Origin: Paratinospora sagittata
Taxonomy: Eukaryota; Streptophyta; Magnoliopsida; Ranunculales; Menispermaceae
DNA: 64,000 nt
NCBI GenBank assembly: GCA_035771175.1
Contig: CM069593.1
Span: forward strand, 738,461-802,460
Direction: 5' to 3'
The notes under the pieces are model-generated. The model was not told the origin of the DNA, did not search any database, and was given only the letters and a program-made list of their open reading frames with translations. Positions 25,201 through 35,224 of this stretch are shown here, in pieces; positions within the stretch are counted from its first letter, which is position 1; every line of letters starts with the position of its first letter. The position numbers and the translations under genes are program-made.

Positions 25201-26752
25201 TTTTATCCCTTCTTCATCATGTTCGTTTCTCTGATGGCCCAGATAGATTAACCTGGACACTTGATAGTTTTGGGATTTTTTCTTGTCATTCACTCTTCTC
25301 CTTCCTTATTGATGATTCATCTTCCCTTGTCATTCCTCCCCTCTCCCATCTTTGGAGTGCTCAAATTCCTTCGAAAGTGAAGTTCTTTGGATGGCTTTTG
25401 TTCCATAGAAAACTACCTATGATCGATGTTCTTCAACTGCAATTTAGATCGGTTTGTGTCACACCCTGGGTTGCACAGCGTGCCCCCTACCCAGGTGTGG
25501 GTGCACTCCCTCGGGGCGAACGCCTAGCCATAGGACCACATAATATTGTCATATCGCCATGTAGCAACCCAACCGCAGCTGGTCTACATCGAAACGATTA
25601 TTTGTCCCTACTATTCACTCATGAATAGTAAAGGGCCTCCCCCAGAATCGAACTCGAGACCTCCCTTAAGGAGTCTAATTTCGCATTCTGAGTAACCACT
25701 GAGCCAATGGTTCAGTGGCTACTAGGAATGCGAAATCTAACTCCTTAAGGGTGGTCTTGAGTTCGATTCCTAGGGAGGCCCTGTACTATTCATGAATAGT
25801 GGCAGACAAATAATCGTTTCGATGTAGACCAGCTGCGGTTGGGTTGCTACATGGCGATATGACAATATTATGGATCCATAATGGCTAGGCGTTCGCCCCG
25901 AGGGGGTGCGCCCACACCTGGGTAGGGGGCACGCTGTGCAACCCAGGGTGTGACAGTTTGTCTCTCTCCTAATGGTTGTATAATGTGTTTACAAGCTGAA
26001 GAAAGTGCTGAGCATTCGTTTACCTCTTGTGCTGTAGCTAAGATCATATGGAACCGATGGGTGGATTGCTGTCCATCACTTTCGCGTCCCCCCAATTCTG
26101 TTAGTGACTGTTTTTCATTTAGTCATATTTCTCCCCCTTCATTGAGACATTCTAGCATCATTTGGATTGTGTACTTTGCAACTATGTGGAGCCTCTGGTT
26201 GGAGAGAAATCACAGAGCTTTTTGGAATGTTGCCAAACCTGTGGACTCCCTTATGGACGACGACATTAGGTTGTCGGCTGTGCTGTGGATTGCTTCATCA
26301 AAGTTTTCGGGAGGTTTTTCAACTGTTAATTGGTTTAGATGTTTGTCCTCTTGTGTATAACACAGTAGGTTGCTGCGTTTTTACTGGTTTCTCTGTGGTT
26401 TCTGTCTGTAGTGTTTGATCTTGGGGCTGCACTCCTTGTGCTCCCACACTTTGTTCTTGTTTTCTTTTTAATAAAGTTTTGTTTCCTCTCAAAAAAAAAA
26501 AAAAATTTCAGAAATGGGAATGTTGGAAGATCAGAAGCAAGGGAAAGAGTGCCCAAGATATTTGCCAACCCTAGAGATGGAGACATTGTAAAAGGGGAAG
26601 AGTCTGCAGGGAGTGAAAGTGGTGGTGCTCAAGGACCTCCTTTCCTGACCATATTAGCAGGTTTTTTAGTTTTCTTCTTCATATGTTGGGTTGTAGGATC
26701 CTTTGTGACGTGGCTTTTTAGTATAATTGTTACTGTACCTCCAGCAAAATAA
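19219..26752 (+). CDS. small membrane protein, probably plastid-targeted (two exons split by a LINE)
   Basis: Exons 19219-19358 and 26512-26752 join in phase (140 + 241 nt) to give 126 residues. The first about 45 residues are Ser/Arg-rich with few acids, like a plastid transit peptide. After the junction comes RNGNVGRSEARERVPKIFAN, an acidic-Gly stretch, then one strong hydrophobic segment, FLTILAGFLVFFFICWVVGS FVTWLFSIIV, and a short VPPAK tail. So a single C-terminal membrane span is likely. I do not recognise the family and assign no function. The ATG at 19219 is the first good one in frame. The whole intron between the exons is taken up by a decayed LINE, and its poly(A) tract lies directly before the TTTCAG acceptor. 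Exon 2 stays open and intact, which argues that the gene is still used. Confidence 0.72.
19795..20580 (+). pseudogene. LINE ORF1 (gag-like), broken
   Basis: The frame from the ATG at 19795 runs to a stop at 20212 and resumes in another frame to 20580. The peptide has a Ser-rich head, then TFSISFEQGTGEWLLNQM and VIVESLLNYRGWVLKVSKVE, and the later part VVIWCSDDDEILRILWHFK and GWIGIEGLPVEVW. This order is typical of the DUF4283-type nucleic-acid-binding ORF1 of plant L1 LINEs. It would coat the LINE RNA; here it cannot be made whole. Confidence 0.7.
20581..22191 (+). pseudogene. LINE ORF1 C-terminal part and inter-ORF region, decayed
   Basis: One frame stays open from 20822 to 21652 and is rich in Gly, Ser, Asn and Gln, with a small NGQNGQNGQNG repeat at about 21080. 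It is low-complexity and typical of the poorly conserved end of LINE ORF1. I see no zinc knuckle. Confidence 0.5.
22192..23055 (+). pseudogene. LINE ORF2 APE-type endonuclease domain
   Basis: This frame opens with MKILSWNIRGCG and has the exonuclease/endonuclease/phosphatase motifs in order: IILQETKR (metal-binding Glu), IYGPS, GGDFNTV and TTSDHLPIV near the C-terminal side. This domain nicks target DNA at the start of LINE insertion. The catalytic residues look intact, but a TGA at 23053 cuts it off from the reverse transcriptase. Confidence 0.9.
23107..25018 (+). pseudogene. LINE ORF2 reverse transcriptase, frameshifted
   Basis: Spread over three frames are the usual non-LTR blocks: [69 protein letters not shown] (first Asp), GLRQGDPL, QYADDMLFLL (the catalytic YADD) and LGLPLGG. 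Frame changes lie near 23490 and 24215, with a stop at 25018. It cannot make a working protein, though motifs are well kept, so the insertion is not very old. Confidence 0.9.
25077..26360 (+). pseudogene. LINE ORF2 C-terminal zinc-binding region, split by a foldback element
   Basis: The part before the insertion reads LWSAQIPSKVKFFGWLLFHR, the usual start of the plant zf-RVT region. After the insertion comes CIMCLQAEESAEHSFTSCAV, giving the Cys/His set, then IWNRWVDC and WLERNHRAFW. The two halves are contiguous once the 499-bp foldback element and one copy of its 5-bp duplication are removed. Confidence 0.88.
25457..25955. mobile_element. 499-bp palindromic foldback element nested in the LINE
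   Basis: The element starts TGTCACACCCTGGGTTGCAC and ends with its exact reverse complement, and is flanked by GTTTG (25452-25456 and 25956-25960). The inverted match extends over nearly the whole length: arms of about 245 bp meet at an axis near 25707, with only small indels and substitutions. Each arm, read outward from the centre, has TGGTTCAGTGG (A-box-like) and GAGTTCGATTCC or its equivalent (B-box-like), spaced as in a tRNA-derived promoter. No open frame of note and no poly(A). A 5-bp duplication with TG...CA ends does not fit the common TIR superfamilies seen elsewhere here. Confidence 0.88.
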
Positions 26753-27341
26753 TAGATGAATTATTAATTCTTGTTACTATTTCTGCATTCAACTTGAGAA
26801 GCTCCCTCTAGTGTTGTAATAATCTCCAGGGAGACCTAATGTATGATAAATTGTCATGAACTTGAAGAGGTTTAATACCCTTTTTTTGTTGTGACAAGTT
26901 TCAGTTTTTTAGCCAAGATTTGTTAATGTTGAATCTCTTCCATGTTATATCTCATAAGTGCATCATATGGCCATCATAATGATTTCACAGGGCAATGTAA
27001 TGTGTTTAACCATCCGTTAACCTATTCACCATTCGACTACTGTGACTAGATCAACAGACTAGCCTAATGCTCCATTTGTGTTCATAGAACACAGGGGTGG
27101 TTATGAGATTTTCTCCATTGGCATTGTAAAGTTATAAGTTTTGCTGTCTTTTGTTGATGCATGGTATTTGATGTAAGTTATGATGAAAACTTCTGAAAAC
27201 TCTAAGATGAGAAAGAACATTGAAACTGTAATACATTCTATGATTATGTTTTCAATTAATTAAATATCCAGGCATAAGATGAGAAAGAACAAACCTTTAA
27301 TGGTTATTAGTTTTGAGTATTCTATTCTTTTCCTCTTACAT
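26753..27341. other. intergenic DNA between convergent genes
   Basis: This stretch separates the stop codon of the small membrane protein gene (+) from that of the LIN-like gene (-). It should hold both 3' UTRs. No further gene is seen. Confidence 0.6.
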
Positions 27342-30300
27342 TTATAAACCTTCTCCAGACATAGTTGCAAGTAGCTGTTTTGCAGTCCAAGTTATCTCTG
27401 CAAGGCTTTGTAGAGGAATTGAAATCTCTTCTGCAATTGTCTTCATTAGGACGCTGCATTCTGGTAGAGAAACAAAAGATGACAGGCTTTAGCAGACTTC
27501 AACCACAGGCCGTGAACCAACTTCTATTCAAATCTATCATAGCCCATTACCATAGAAACAACTTCACTATAATAAAGAATGATATTTATTAAAATCACAG
27601 AAAAATGATGATTTTAACACTTAAACATGGTAGTCGGAACAGTGAACTCTTTTGAACCATCAATTAACTTGAATAAGTTTGAAACCTTATATGTTGTAAA
27701 AATATATATAAAATATAAATTTTAAACTCAAGTATCCACTCAAATATTAAACTCAGAAAGCATAAGTGTCTCTGGTTGTTAATACATAAAAGAGTAACTA
27801 TCTGATCAGGTTGTCACACACACATATTGACCTAAAAGTCTTTAAAGCAAAAGATACAGACCTGAAATCTGGCTGAAATTGAGCAAAGTCATGCAGGCTA
27901 TAACCCTGTCTTCTATCTGCTTGCCACTCTCCAAAGTTTCTTTCAGTTTGGGGATAAGAATTGAAAATGCTGAAAGCTGGAGTTCAGCATCTAACTGTAA
28001 GCCAAGTGCTTGGCTCAGCCATGCAACAGTGATCAGGCATGTTCTCATCAATCTCAAGTTTCCAGAGCCTAAACATTTTGAAATGGTCTCCAAAAATGAC
28101 TTCTTCCTGTTACCAATCAATGACACTGCCAAGTTCTTCCACCAATCTTCTCTTGCTGAATCTTCCTCCTGACATTTGTAATTAGAACTTTATAATAGAT
28201 ACTTTTTGATAGTCCAAGATAGTTGATTTGTCTGATTCAAGACAACCATGAACTCATTTTGTCATTAGGAATAGTTTTTACTCTTAAGGGTTTTTCAACA
28301 GAACTCAATGTGGGCCAAAGCTTGATCATGGCAGATTTCAAAATTGAATGCAAAACATGTGACAATAATTATGTTGGATTTGACAGACATTATGATTGAT
28401 TCATGGGACATTATAACATTCGAGAAATGGTAGGAGTTGCCGAATTAGAGATAAAATGAGAGAGACCTAATTGAGGTGGTTTGGACATGTATAATGAAGA
28501 CCATTAGATACACCAATTGGGAAGATTGACGGACTAACTATTAATGGTAATGGTACAGAAAAGAAGAAGACTTAAATGACACAAGGAAAGAACATATTGC
28601 AATTAGTTAATGATTTCCAACATATTCACGAGATGAAAGACGAATAAACGTTATGAAACTCACCAATTGGATGGTTTCATCAACTTGGTAGTTCTCTTCA
28701 GCATTGTCAAGGTAGTTCTTATCACAGCCATCATAGAATCCTGCTTGCCTCAAGAGCCAACTCTCTATCAATACATCTCCAGAGAAAGAAAACTGTCCAC
28801 CCAAGATGAGAAGAGCTTGGCAACACTGTTCTTGAATTTTCTCGTCATTTAAACCGCATTCCAGTGCTACAGTTATGCTATCAACAGCTTCCTCCCTATA
28901 TATGCTATATTTTCGAGGCTCTGCCTGCAATTTGTCTCAGCAATGAGAGTCTGGAAAGATGAAATCTAAATGACTATAATGACCATTAAGAAGGGAGAGA
29001 TACCTGTGATACTCAGACACGAATGACATTTGATTAATTGAGCAAAATTGCAATTTCTCTCATGATATGCTAGTACATTCTTTTGCTTGATCTTTTGGAG
29101 GATTATAATGGAAATTGTTGTTGGTATTTACCCGAAGTTTTGTAACCTTTGGTATTATTGGTATATTATGGGGGCTGTTATGTTTGGAAGGAAGCAGAAC
29201 TTATCTCTGTGGTCATCAATTGACATATTTATTCCCCAACCTTTTTGATTATGATGGTCAGACTGTCAGTTCTTTTCTTTTCTTTTTTTCCAAAAAAAAT
29301 AAGGTCCAGGGGAATTAGATGCAGATGGGTGGCTTTAGCAAAATATGGATGATATAAGATTATTGTGCTAGAACTAGAAGGATTACCAGTACCAGTAGAT
29401 CAAAGTGCAACAGTAGAGCAGCAACCAGGGGCCTTTGGTTAGGTGGGGAACTCTGGAGATACACAAGCAAGACATGCATTGTGCTCATAAGTCCTTCTTT
29501 TTGCAAGCTTTTTAAGAATAATGTTATCTCTATCCTTCTGTGATTACCAAAACAAGGAAGGATCGGTTTATGTGAGAACAAATTAAAACATCTGGCGCTT
29601 TCAGATATTAAATTTCCAGATGCAATGCTGCCAAAAACAGATGGCAATCAATAGGAAGTGGGGGATTAGATTTTTTAACCTTTCTAGGCAAATCAGTTCT
29701 GTCAGCAACATCACTGCATTTTCCCTTGACTTAATGTGCTGCCTGTGAAGTAGCTTAAGAAGACATGCCTTGTTGATATTTTTTACTACATTATTTCTGC
29801 AGCCACCCTCAGCCTTGATGCAACAGGATAATAGGGCAGCAACTCGTGTTTTCTCTTCCAAGTTGCCCGACTCAAATCTACGAAGTAGAAACTGCAAGCC
29901 TCCTAGAGAGACTAGGTGTTTGGCATTCATCAATCTTTCCTCTGCTTTGAAGCCATTGAGAAGCTGCTCCAATACATAGATGGTTTGGTCATCCTTTGAT
30001 TTACACCCATGCATGAAAGAGTAACCTGCTAGTTTAGATGCAATAGAGAAGAGATTTTTACAATGTTCTGATATCCAGCTATCTATTACACGCTTCAAAA
30101 CAAAGTTAGTGACTGGCAATGCCAAGCACTCTAATCTCCGTCCAGATGTGGGGCATGTTCTGTTTCCTTTATCAAACCATTCTTTAATGGCTTTTCGCTC
30201 AAAGGAGTGACCAGTCTCGAGAGTTACTGGTTCTTCAAACAACTCTCCAGTTAAGGGACAAATAAAATCCTTGGGAACATTGGAGAAGAATGATTCTTCA

Positions 30301-33235
30301 TCAAACCATCCATCATTTGCATAGTGCCCTGCACTGAGGAAACACTAACATAAGCAACTTATTTTTCTGTTTAGGAATTAAACATGCAAAAGCACAGACA
30401 TGGAACAACATTTTCGCCTCTAAAATGAACGTGACATGTCTGATACGGTTCCTTTGAAGTCCCAAAACCCTGACAGATCTGCTAACATGTAATTCATTAT
30501 TGTAATGTAGCTATTTTTAACCAGAAAATAACTATTGTGTTGAAGAGCTTAATTCATATAGGTGTTAGAGGATGGTTTGCATCAGATAATAGTGATATAA
30601 CAGAGTGATTAAGTATTAGGAGTCATGCGTTGGATCCAACATCTCACCTTCAACACATGGACTTGTGTGGATTAGCTGCATTAAGAAAGAGGAAAATAAA
30701 AGTAGCAAAGTCAGAATCCGATGATCAATGTTGATCTTAATTCAAAATAAAATAAACTTTAGGAGTCCATATCTGAGTACATTTGAACGCGAATCATGCG
30801 GTGGTGTCTCTTTCAAATGTGATGCAGAGATAGCAGGAGAGAAATCAATGGAATTCTCAGCTTGAGGACTTGGAAAAACAGACTCTGCTAGCTTGTTAAG
30901 GATGAGCTCATTTGCCTTCTTATGTGGCAGAACTTGTAACATATGCATACTCCCTTGAATCATAGGGCAGAAATGAATATTTTCAATTTTACCCTTGAGC
31001 TCTCTTTCCTTGGAAGCACTTATAAATGGTAATCTGCATTGTTCCTCAGCAGTTGGTGATAGCCCATCAACCTGCAAAGAATTGAAATTTTTGAGATATG
31101 ATATATCTACTGAACTACATCATAGAATATATGTTGACATCAGATCATTATAACAGATATTCTTCATGCAATTATGCCTTCCACAACTCTTGAACATCTC
31201 AAAAGGAACAATTTTTTTTGGGCTTTGATTATATGGGAACTGGTGTCATATTAATACCATGTTATGACAGATAATTTATATGTATCATCTCAATGACTAG
31301 ATAGCAGCATGTACAGGGTCTTTATTGGACACAGAAGATCACTTGGTATTTTCATGAGTGGAAATTCTATACAATTTGTGCATATGCTGTTCAACAGAGA
31401 ACATAAGCTATCAATCTATCTGAATTCTGAAGATTTTAGAGTGTAAATTTATAGTAAAAGATTCCTATGATTATGAAAATCATCGAACAATCAACAAGCA
31501 CAAGAAAAAAGATTAAACGAGTTGAACTTCTTACATGATGAGGCTCATCTGCTACTGTGCTTTCACTAACATCTTGTTGAAAAGGCAGATAGGTAGGGTT
31601 TTCTTGCTCCAGAGAGTAAGTGACCATCCTTTTGTCTTCTTCTGCCATAGCATCAGGACCACTGGTGCAGTTCTCAAAGTTCTCTTCCTCATTTTCTTCA
31701 TCTGATTCACCAGTGTATTCTTGTTTAGTTGAATGAACAAAAACGGCATCATATAGCTTTTTGCTGATCATTGGTTGAGATGACATTGGATCAATTGGCC
31801 TAGGTAGATCTGGGGAATGTCCAAATGAGCTTTCTTTTGGAAATTGCTGAACTGACATTGAGGGAATGGTAATGGAAGGAAGGGAAGGAGCTTCAGCTCC
31901 CTCAGTCAGCCAATTCTTGTAATACACAGCAAACTGGTAAGTACCTGAATCCAGTATCTCATTATATACTTTTTCAAGAACTTTCAGTTTCCTTGGCCTG
32001 CTAGATGTGTCAGGAATAGATGTCACTTCTTGATCATACCAGACTCTCAAATGTGAAAGATGAGGAAGAAAGACAAGGTCCCATAACTCGGGCAGCAAAC
32101 TCAACCGTGAGTGGGAGGGTGAATCACAGAAAACTTGAAGAAGATGCTTTGCCGATATCTTGTCCTTTTTCTGTATTTTATAAATCACACTAAGATAGAG
32201 ATGGGCACATGCTGACAACAACGAATTATGAATTCCAGAAGTAAACCCCTCCTTTAAATCTTTTGAATTCAAGCTTGTAATGACACTAAGCTGCAATGAG
32301 GCTTTCTTTAACTCTTTTGCATTTCTAGTCTCTTGGGCGGAGCCTTCTACTATTTCTATTGCATCTTCAAGATTAGTTATTACGTTCACATCTGTCTGAT
32401 GGCTTTCTTCTAATTTCACAGAGCTTATACAGGCCAAACAATTGCAATGAAGTGATTCTTGAAATTCCTTGTCTTTGAGAAAACGTTTGATATAACCACT
32501 TAGAATAGAGACCATGGCTTGGATTGCTACTTCATCAAGTGCAGGTTCAGGAACAGGTGGTTCAGTGTCAAGATGTTTTTTACTCTGGAAAACTTTAAAG
32601 CTTTTATGAGTCTCTAACTTTCTATTATATCTATTATCAGAGGTCTCAGCCTGCTGTAGGGTCTTTCCAGAATTATTTCCAAAACTAAAATGCCTTAGAA
32701 TAATATTGCTGTACTTGTCCTTAACCTTCTCCTTTCCACCTAATTTATCAGAATCTTTGATCCTACCCCTTTCACTTTCTTCGTCCTCATTGGAAAATAT
32801 ATCCTTAAATCTCTCATTTTCTTCCACATCGCTTTGGTTTCTGCCATGAACTACTGTTGCATCACCTGGTAAATCTACCGACGTCTTGGCATGGAGCCTC
32901 TCAACTACCTGCACAGCTTCAGGATCTCTCTCTTCAGATTTCCCATTCTTTGTCTTTCCTTGCACAATTTCCTTGCTTCTAATCATATTATCCCTAGATT
33001 TCCTACTCGTAACTCTCTCGGTTTTCGAAAATTCGCTTGTTCCCTTATATCCAGAGACATCAGACTTGGTCCTCTCTGTCCTAATTCGACCACGGGATGC
33101 AGAACCTTTCTGATTCTGCACCTCATAAAGATTAAGTGGCATACTCACTGCTTCCGATTTAAAAGATGATCTTCTTGATTTCCTCCCTCTGAAGCCTTCC
33201 TCCGCTAGAAGCTCCTCCAAAGAAGGAGACGCCAT
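27342..33235 (-). CDS. U-box E3 ubiquitin ligase, LIN/CERBERUS-like
   Basis: Supported exons on the minus strand: 33235-31535, 31071 to about 30760, 30328-29680, 29537-29387, 28924-28664, 28168-27862, 27460-27342; about 1170 residues. The N-terminal 567 residues are charged and probably largely disordered at first, then helical (for example LDEVAIQAMVSILSGYIKRF), and start MASPSLEELLAEEGFRGRKS. The U-box is clear: DFICPLTGELFEEPVTLETG HSFERKAIKEWF, TCPTSGRRL, LPVTNFVLKRVIDSW. It would recruit a ubiquitin-loaded E2. Downstream helical repeats (LVSLGGLQFLLRRFESGNLE, RPLVAALLLHFDLL, EPRKYSIYREEAVDSI) look ARM-like. The last exon ends in a stop, so I see none of the C-terminal WD40 repeats known from legume LIN. 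The 3' end of exon 2 is unsure: a GT after 30790s or a mini-exon near 30650-30678 would keep the frame. The donor at 29387 could also be 6 nt earlier. Confidence 0.85.
28385..28620 (+). mobile_element. RTE-type LINE relic in a LIN-like gene intron
   Basis: On the plus strand the sequence decodes, with stops, to NIREMVGVAELEIK, GGLDMYNEDH and further on a decayed KRRRLK, which follow the order of the RTE C-terminal block ('GVAPIEDKMRE..L.WFGHV.R....'). It is antisense to the host gene and lies between the 28664 and 28168 exons. Confidence 0.55.
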
Positions 33236-34170
33236 TCCTCCTCCTTCTCCAACTTTTTCAAATGAAACTTCTGCAAAAGACAACATACACAAAAAAAAAA
33301 AAACCTGAAAAACACATACAAACTTCTTTTTTTTTTTTTTTGTCAAAGGCAGATACAAACTTCAAAACACCAAAAACTCTTACCAAAATCCTCCTACCTT
33401 AAACCTCCTCCTTCCAATGATCTTGAAACCGATTTAATTCTCCAAAAGACCGATCTCCAAGCACAGACAATCCATGTAGGAGGTCGATGCACTCCGAAAC
33501 ACGAAATACTCTGCCACAATCCTCCTACCTTGGAATCGATTTAGTCCTCCAAGAGACTGATCTCCAAGCTAGACAATCCACAAAAAAAACAGTTGGATTC
33601 ACTCCGAGAAGCCGTCTTCCTCGAGATTTCTTTTGAAACACAAGCCCCGGCTTCTGCAAAAGACAACAAACACACACAAAAAAAAAAAAAAAAAAAAAAA
33701 AACCTCAAAAAAATGCAAACAAAAAACTTTTAAACACCAAAATCTCTACCAGAATCCTCCTACCTTGAAGAATCGATTTAGTTCTCCAAGAGATCAAATC
33801 TCCAAGCATAGACAATCCACAAAGAAGCTGTTCGATTCCTCGAGATTTCTGTTTCAAACAGGAACCAAATTAAGCTTTTGAAATGGAAATGAGAATTAAA
33901 GTTATATCAGAGCTGATCAAAAGCAATCTTTCATCTGAAGGACGAATAAGAAGAAGAAGAAGAGGGAATGGGAGAAAGGAGCAGTGAGTGATCTTTGATT
34001 GAAACGGAGAAGAAGAAGACGAGAGAATGAAGAATATCGAAACGTCATTATAGAGAGCTTGGTTTTCGGCCTGCAAATAAACAACGAAAAGAACAAGAAG
34101 TAAGGCGTGGAGGAAGAGGAAGAGAACAAAGAGGCAGCAACGCTAGAGCAAGACCATGTCCGACAAACAA
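33236..34170 (-). other. leader and upstream region of the LIN-like gene
   Basis: This purine/pyrimidine-biased stretch lies before the LIN-like start codon and contains a three-copy repeat and long A tracts (about 33678-33702). A CTTCTTCTTC-rich part at 33945-34030 looks like a plant 5' leader when read on the gene's strand. No other coding frame is supported. Confidence 0.5.
33381..33830. repeat. three dispersed copies of an about 70-bp unit
   Basis: Copies at about 33388-33475, 33515-33580 and 33744-33823 share CCTCCTACCTT, then CGATTTAGTTCTCCAAGAG, then ATCTCCAAGC and GACAATCCA, with substitutions between copies. They are spaced by about 125 and 230 bp in the upstream leader of the LIN-like gene. 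Confidence 0.85.
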
Positions 34171-35224
34171 ACCGTTTTAACTGCCGTCTTGTCTCTCTCG
34201 CTGTGTGGGACTATAACACACAAAGTTTGAAGCACATGCGTTAGTTTAGAGACACGTGTGCTTTAACAGAGTAACTCTACCGCGGTTAGTTAGGAATTAG
34301 ATATAGTTCGCGTTGCTTTAATGACGTGTCGGGTAGTTGCCTGAGTATTTTGACGCTCGAGTCGACATTCCTTGGAGTGACTCTGCTTAGTGTGATGTAA
34401 GTTTATTCTTCTGGACGGCCGATCGCTTTTGTGTTTGTGTCTTCGCTACGCGACACTTGGCACTGGCCAAAGGGATTCTTCTTCTTGAATACCACGTGGT
34501 ATATTCTCTTGCAATGACCACCTAATGCAACCATCTTAGCAATTGTCTGTTATATGTTACAATAAATTCTTAGTATAGATTTTATATTATTTTTAATAAT
34601 CCAAATAAAATTATTTTATGTATTAATAATGCACTAAATCTTTTGGGTCATTGGGTTCTGTTCTGATTGCCTTCTGAGCACTGCAAGGAGTTTGTTTTCT
34701 TCTTCTTAAATGTTAACTAAGGCAAGAGAATGATTTTTTCCTCATTCTTTAGCTGCAATGAAAAGAATTTCAGACAAAGTATGGTCAGAGTTGTATACAA
34801 GGAAATTGCCATTCCAATTCCTCTGCAATACTCAAAATCAGAAAAATGAACCACAAGTTTGCCATGTGATGAACATGAGTTTCTTTGTTTAGTAGTGATC
34901 AAATTGGATCAAACCAACAAAGTTGAATTTGCAAGACAAGAAAATTTAATTTCACCAAGGCCAATGAGAAGCACAAGATTAATATGCATATTAATACTGA
35001 TTGCCAGAAAAAGTATACTCCTTCCCAATTACAATTTCTTAGATAGTGCATTACAGCAATATCATATAAAGCATCTTAACTGAAATCTTTTCAATAATAT
35101 CATCATCATCATCATCATCCTCACTCAACAAATCAATTTTTTTGTGATGGCCTAAAATATTCCACATTGGTTTTGCAATTTATTGTATGGAGGAACAAAG
35201 GAATGCTTAAGAGATTGCAAGGCT
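34171..35224. other. intergenic DNA, no gene seen
   Basis: This lies upstream of the LIN-like gene and downstream of the next minus-strand gene. A slightly GC-richer patch at 34190-34500 includes CACGTG-like G-box cores (CCACGTGGT at 34491), possible light or stress elements. Nothing coding is supported. Confidence 0.45.

Larger units (their letters stand above)
19690..26505 (+). mobile_element. L1-type LINE, near full length but decayed, in a host intron
   Basis: The element carries, in order, a gag-like ORF1, an APE-type endonuclease, a reverse transcriptase and a C-terminal zinc-binding region, and ends in a 15-A tail at 26491-26505. ORF1 and ORF2 are broken by several stops and frameshifts (for example stops at 23053 and 25018, frame changes near 23490 and 24215). 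It lies in the same strand as the host gene. The 5' boundary is approximate and no target-site duplication could be found. Confidence 0.88.

Noticed and set aside
25690..25800. tRNA gene suggested by A and B boxes
   Set aside because: No complete cloverleaf or anticodon arm could be folded; the boxes occur in mirrored pairs inside the foldback element, as expected of SINE-like sequence.
29360..29647. separate 95-codon gene overlapping the U-box frame
   Set aside because: Its C-terminal half is the next exon of the LIN-like gene in another phase; the rest is intron.
30742..31077. 111-codon frame taken whole as a gene
   Set aside because: Only its first about 100 codons belong to a LIN-like exon; the acceptor at 31071 and the phase of the neighbours show it is one exon.
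33870..34129. Leu/Ser-rich minus-strand frames near the LIN-like promoter
   Set aside because: They are made by CT-rich leader sequence and have no domain or splice support.
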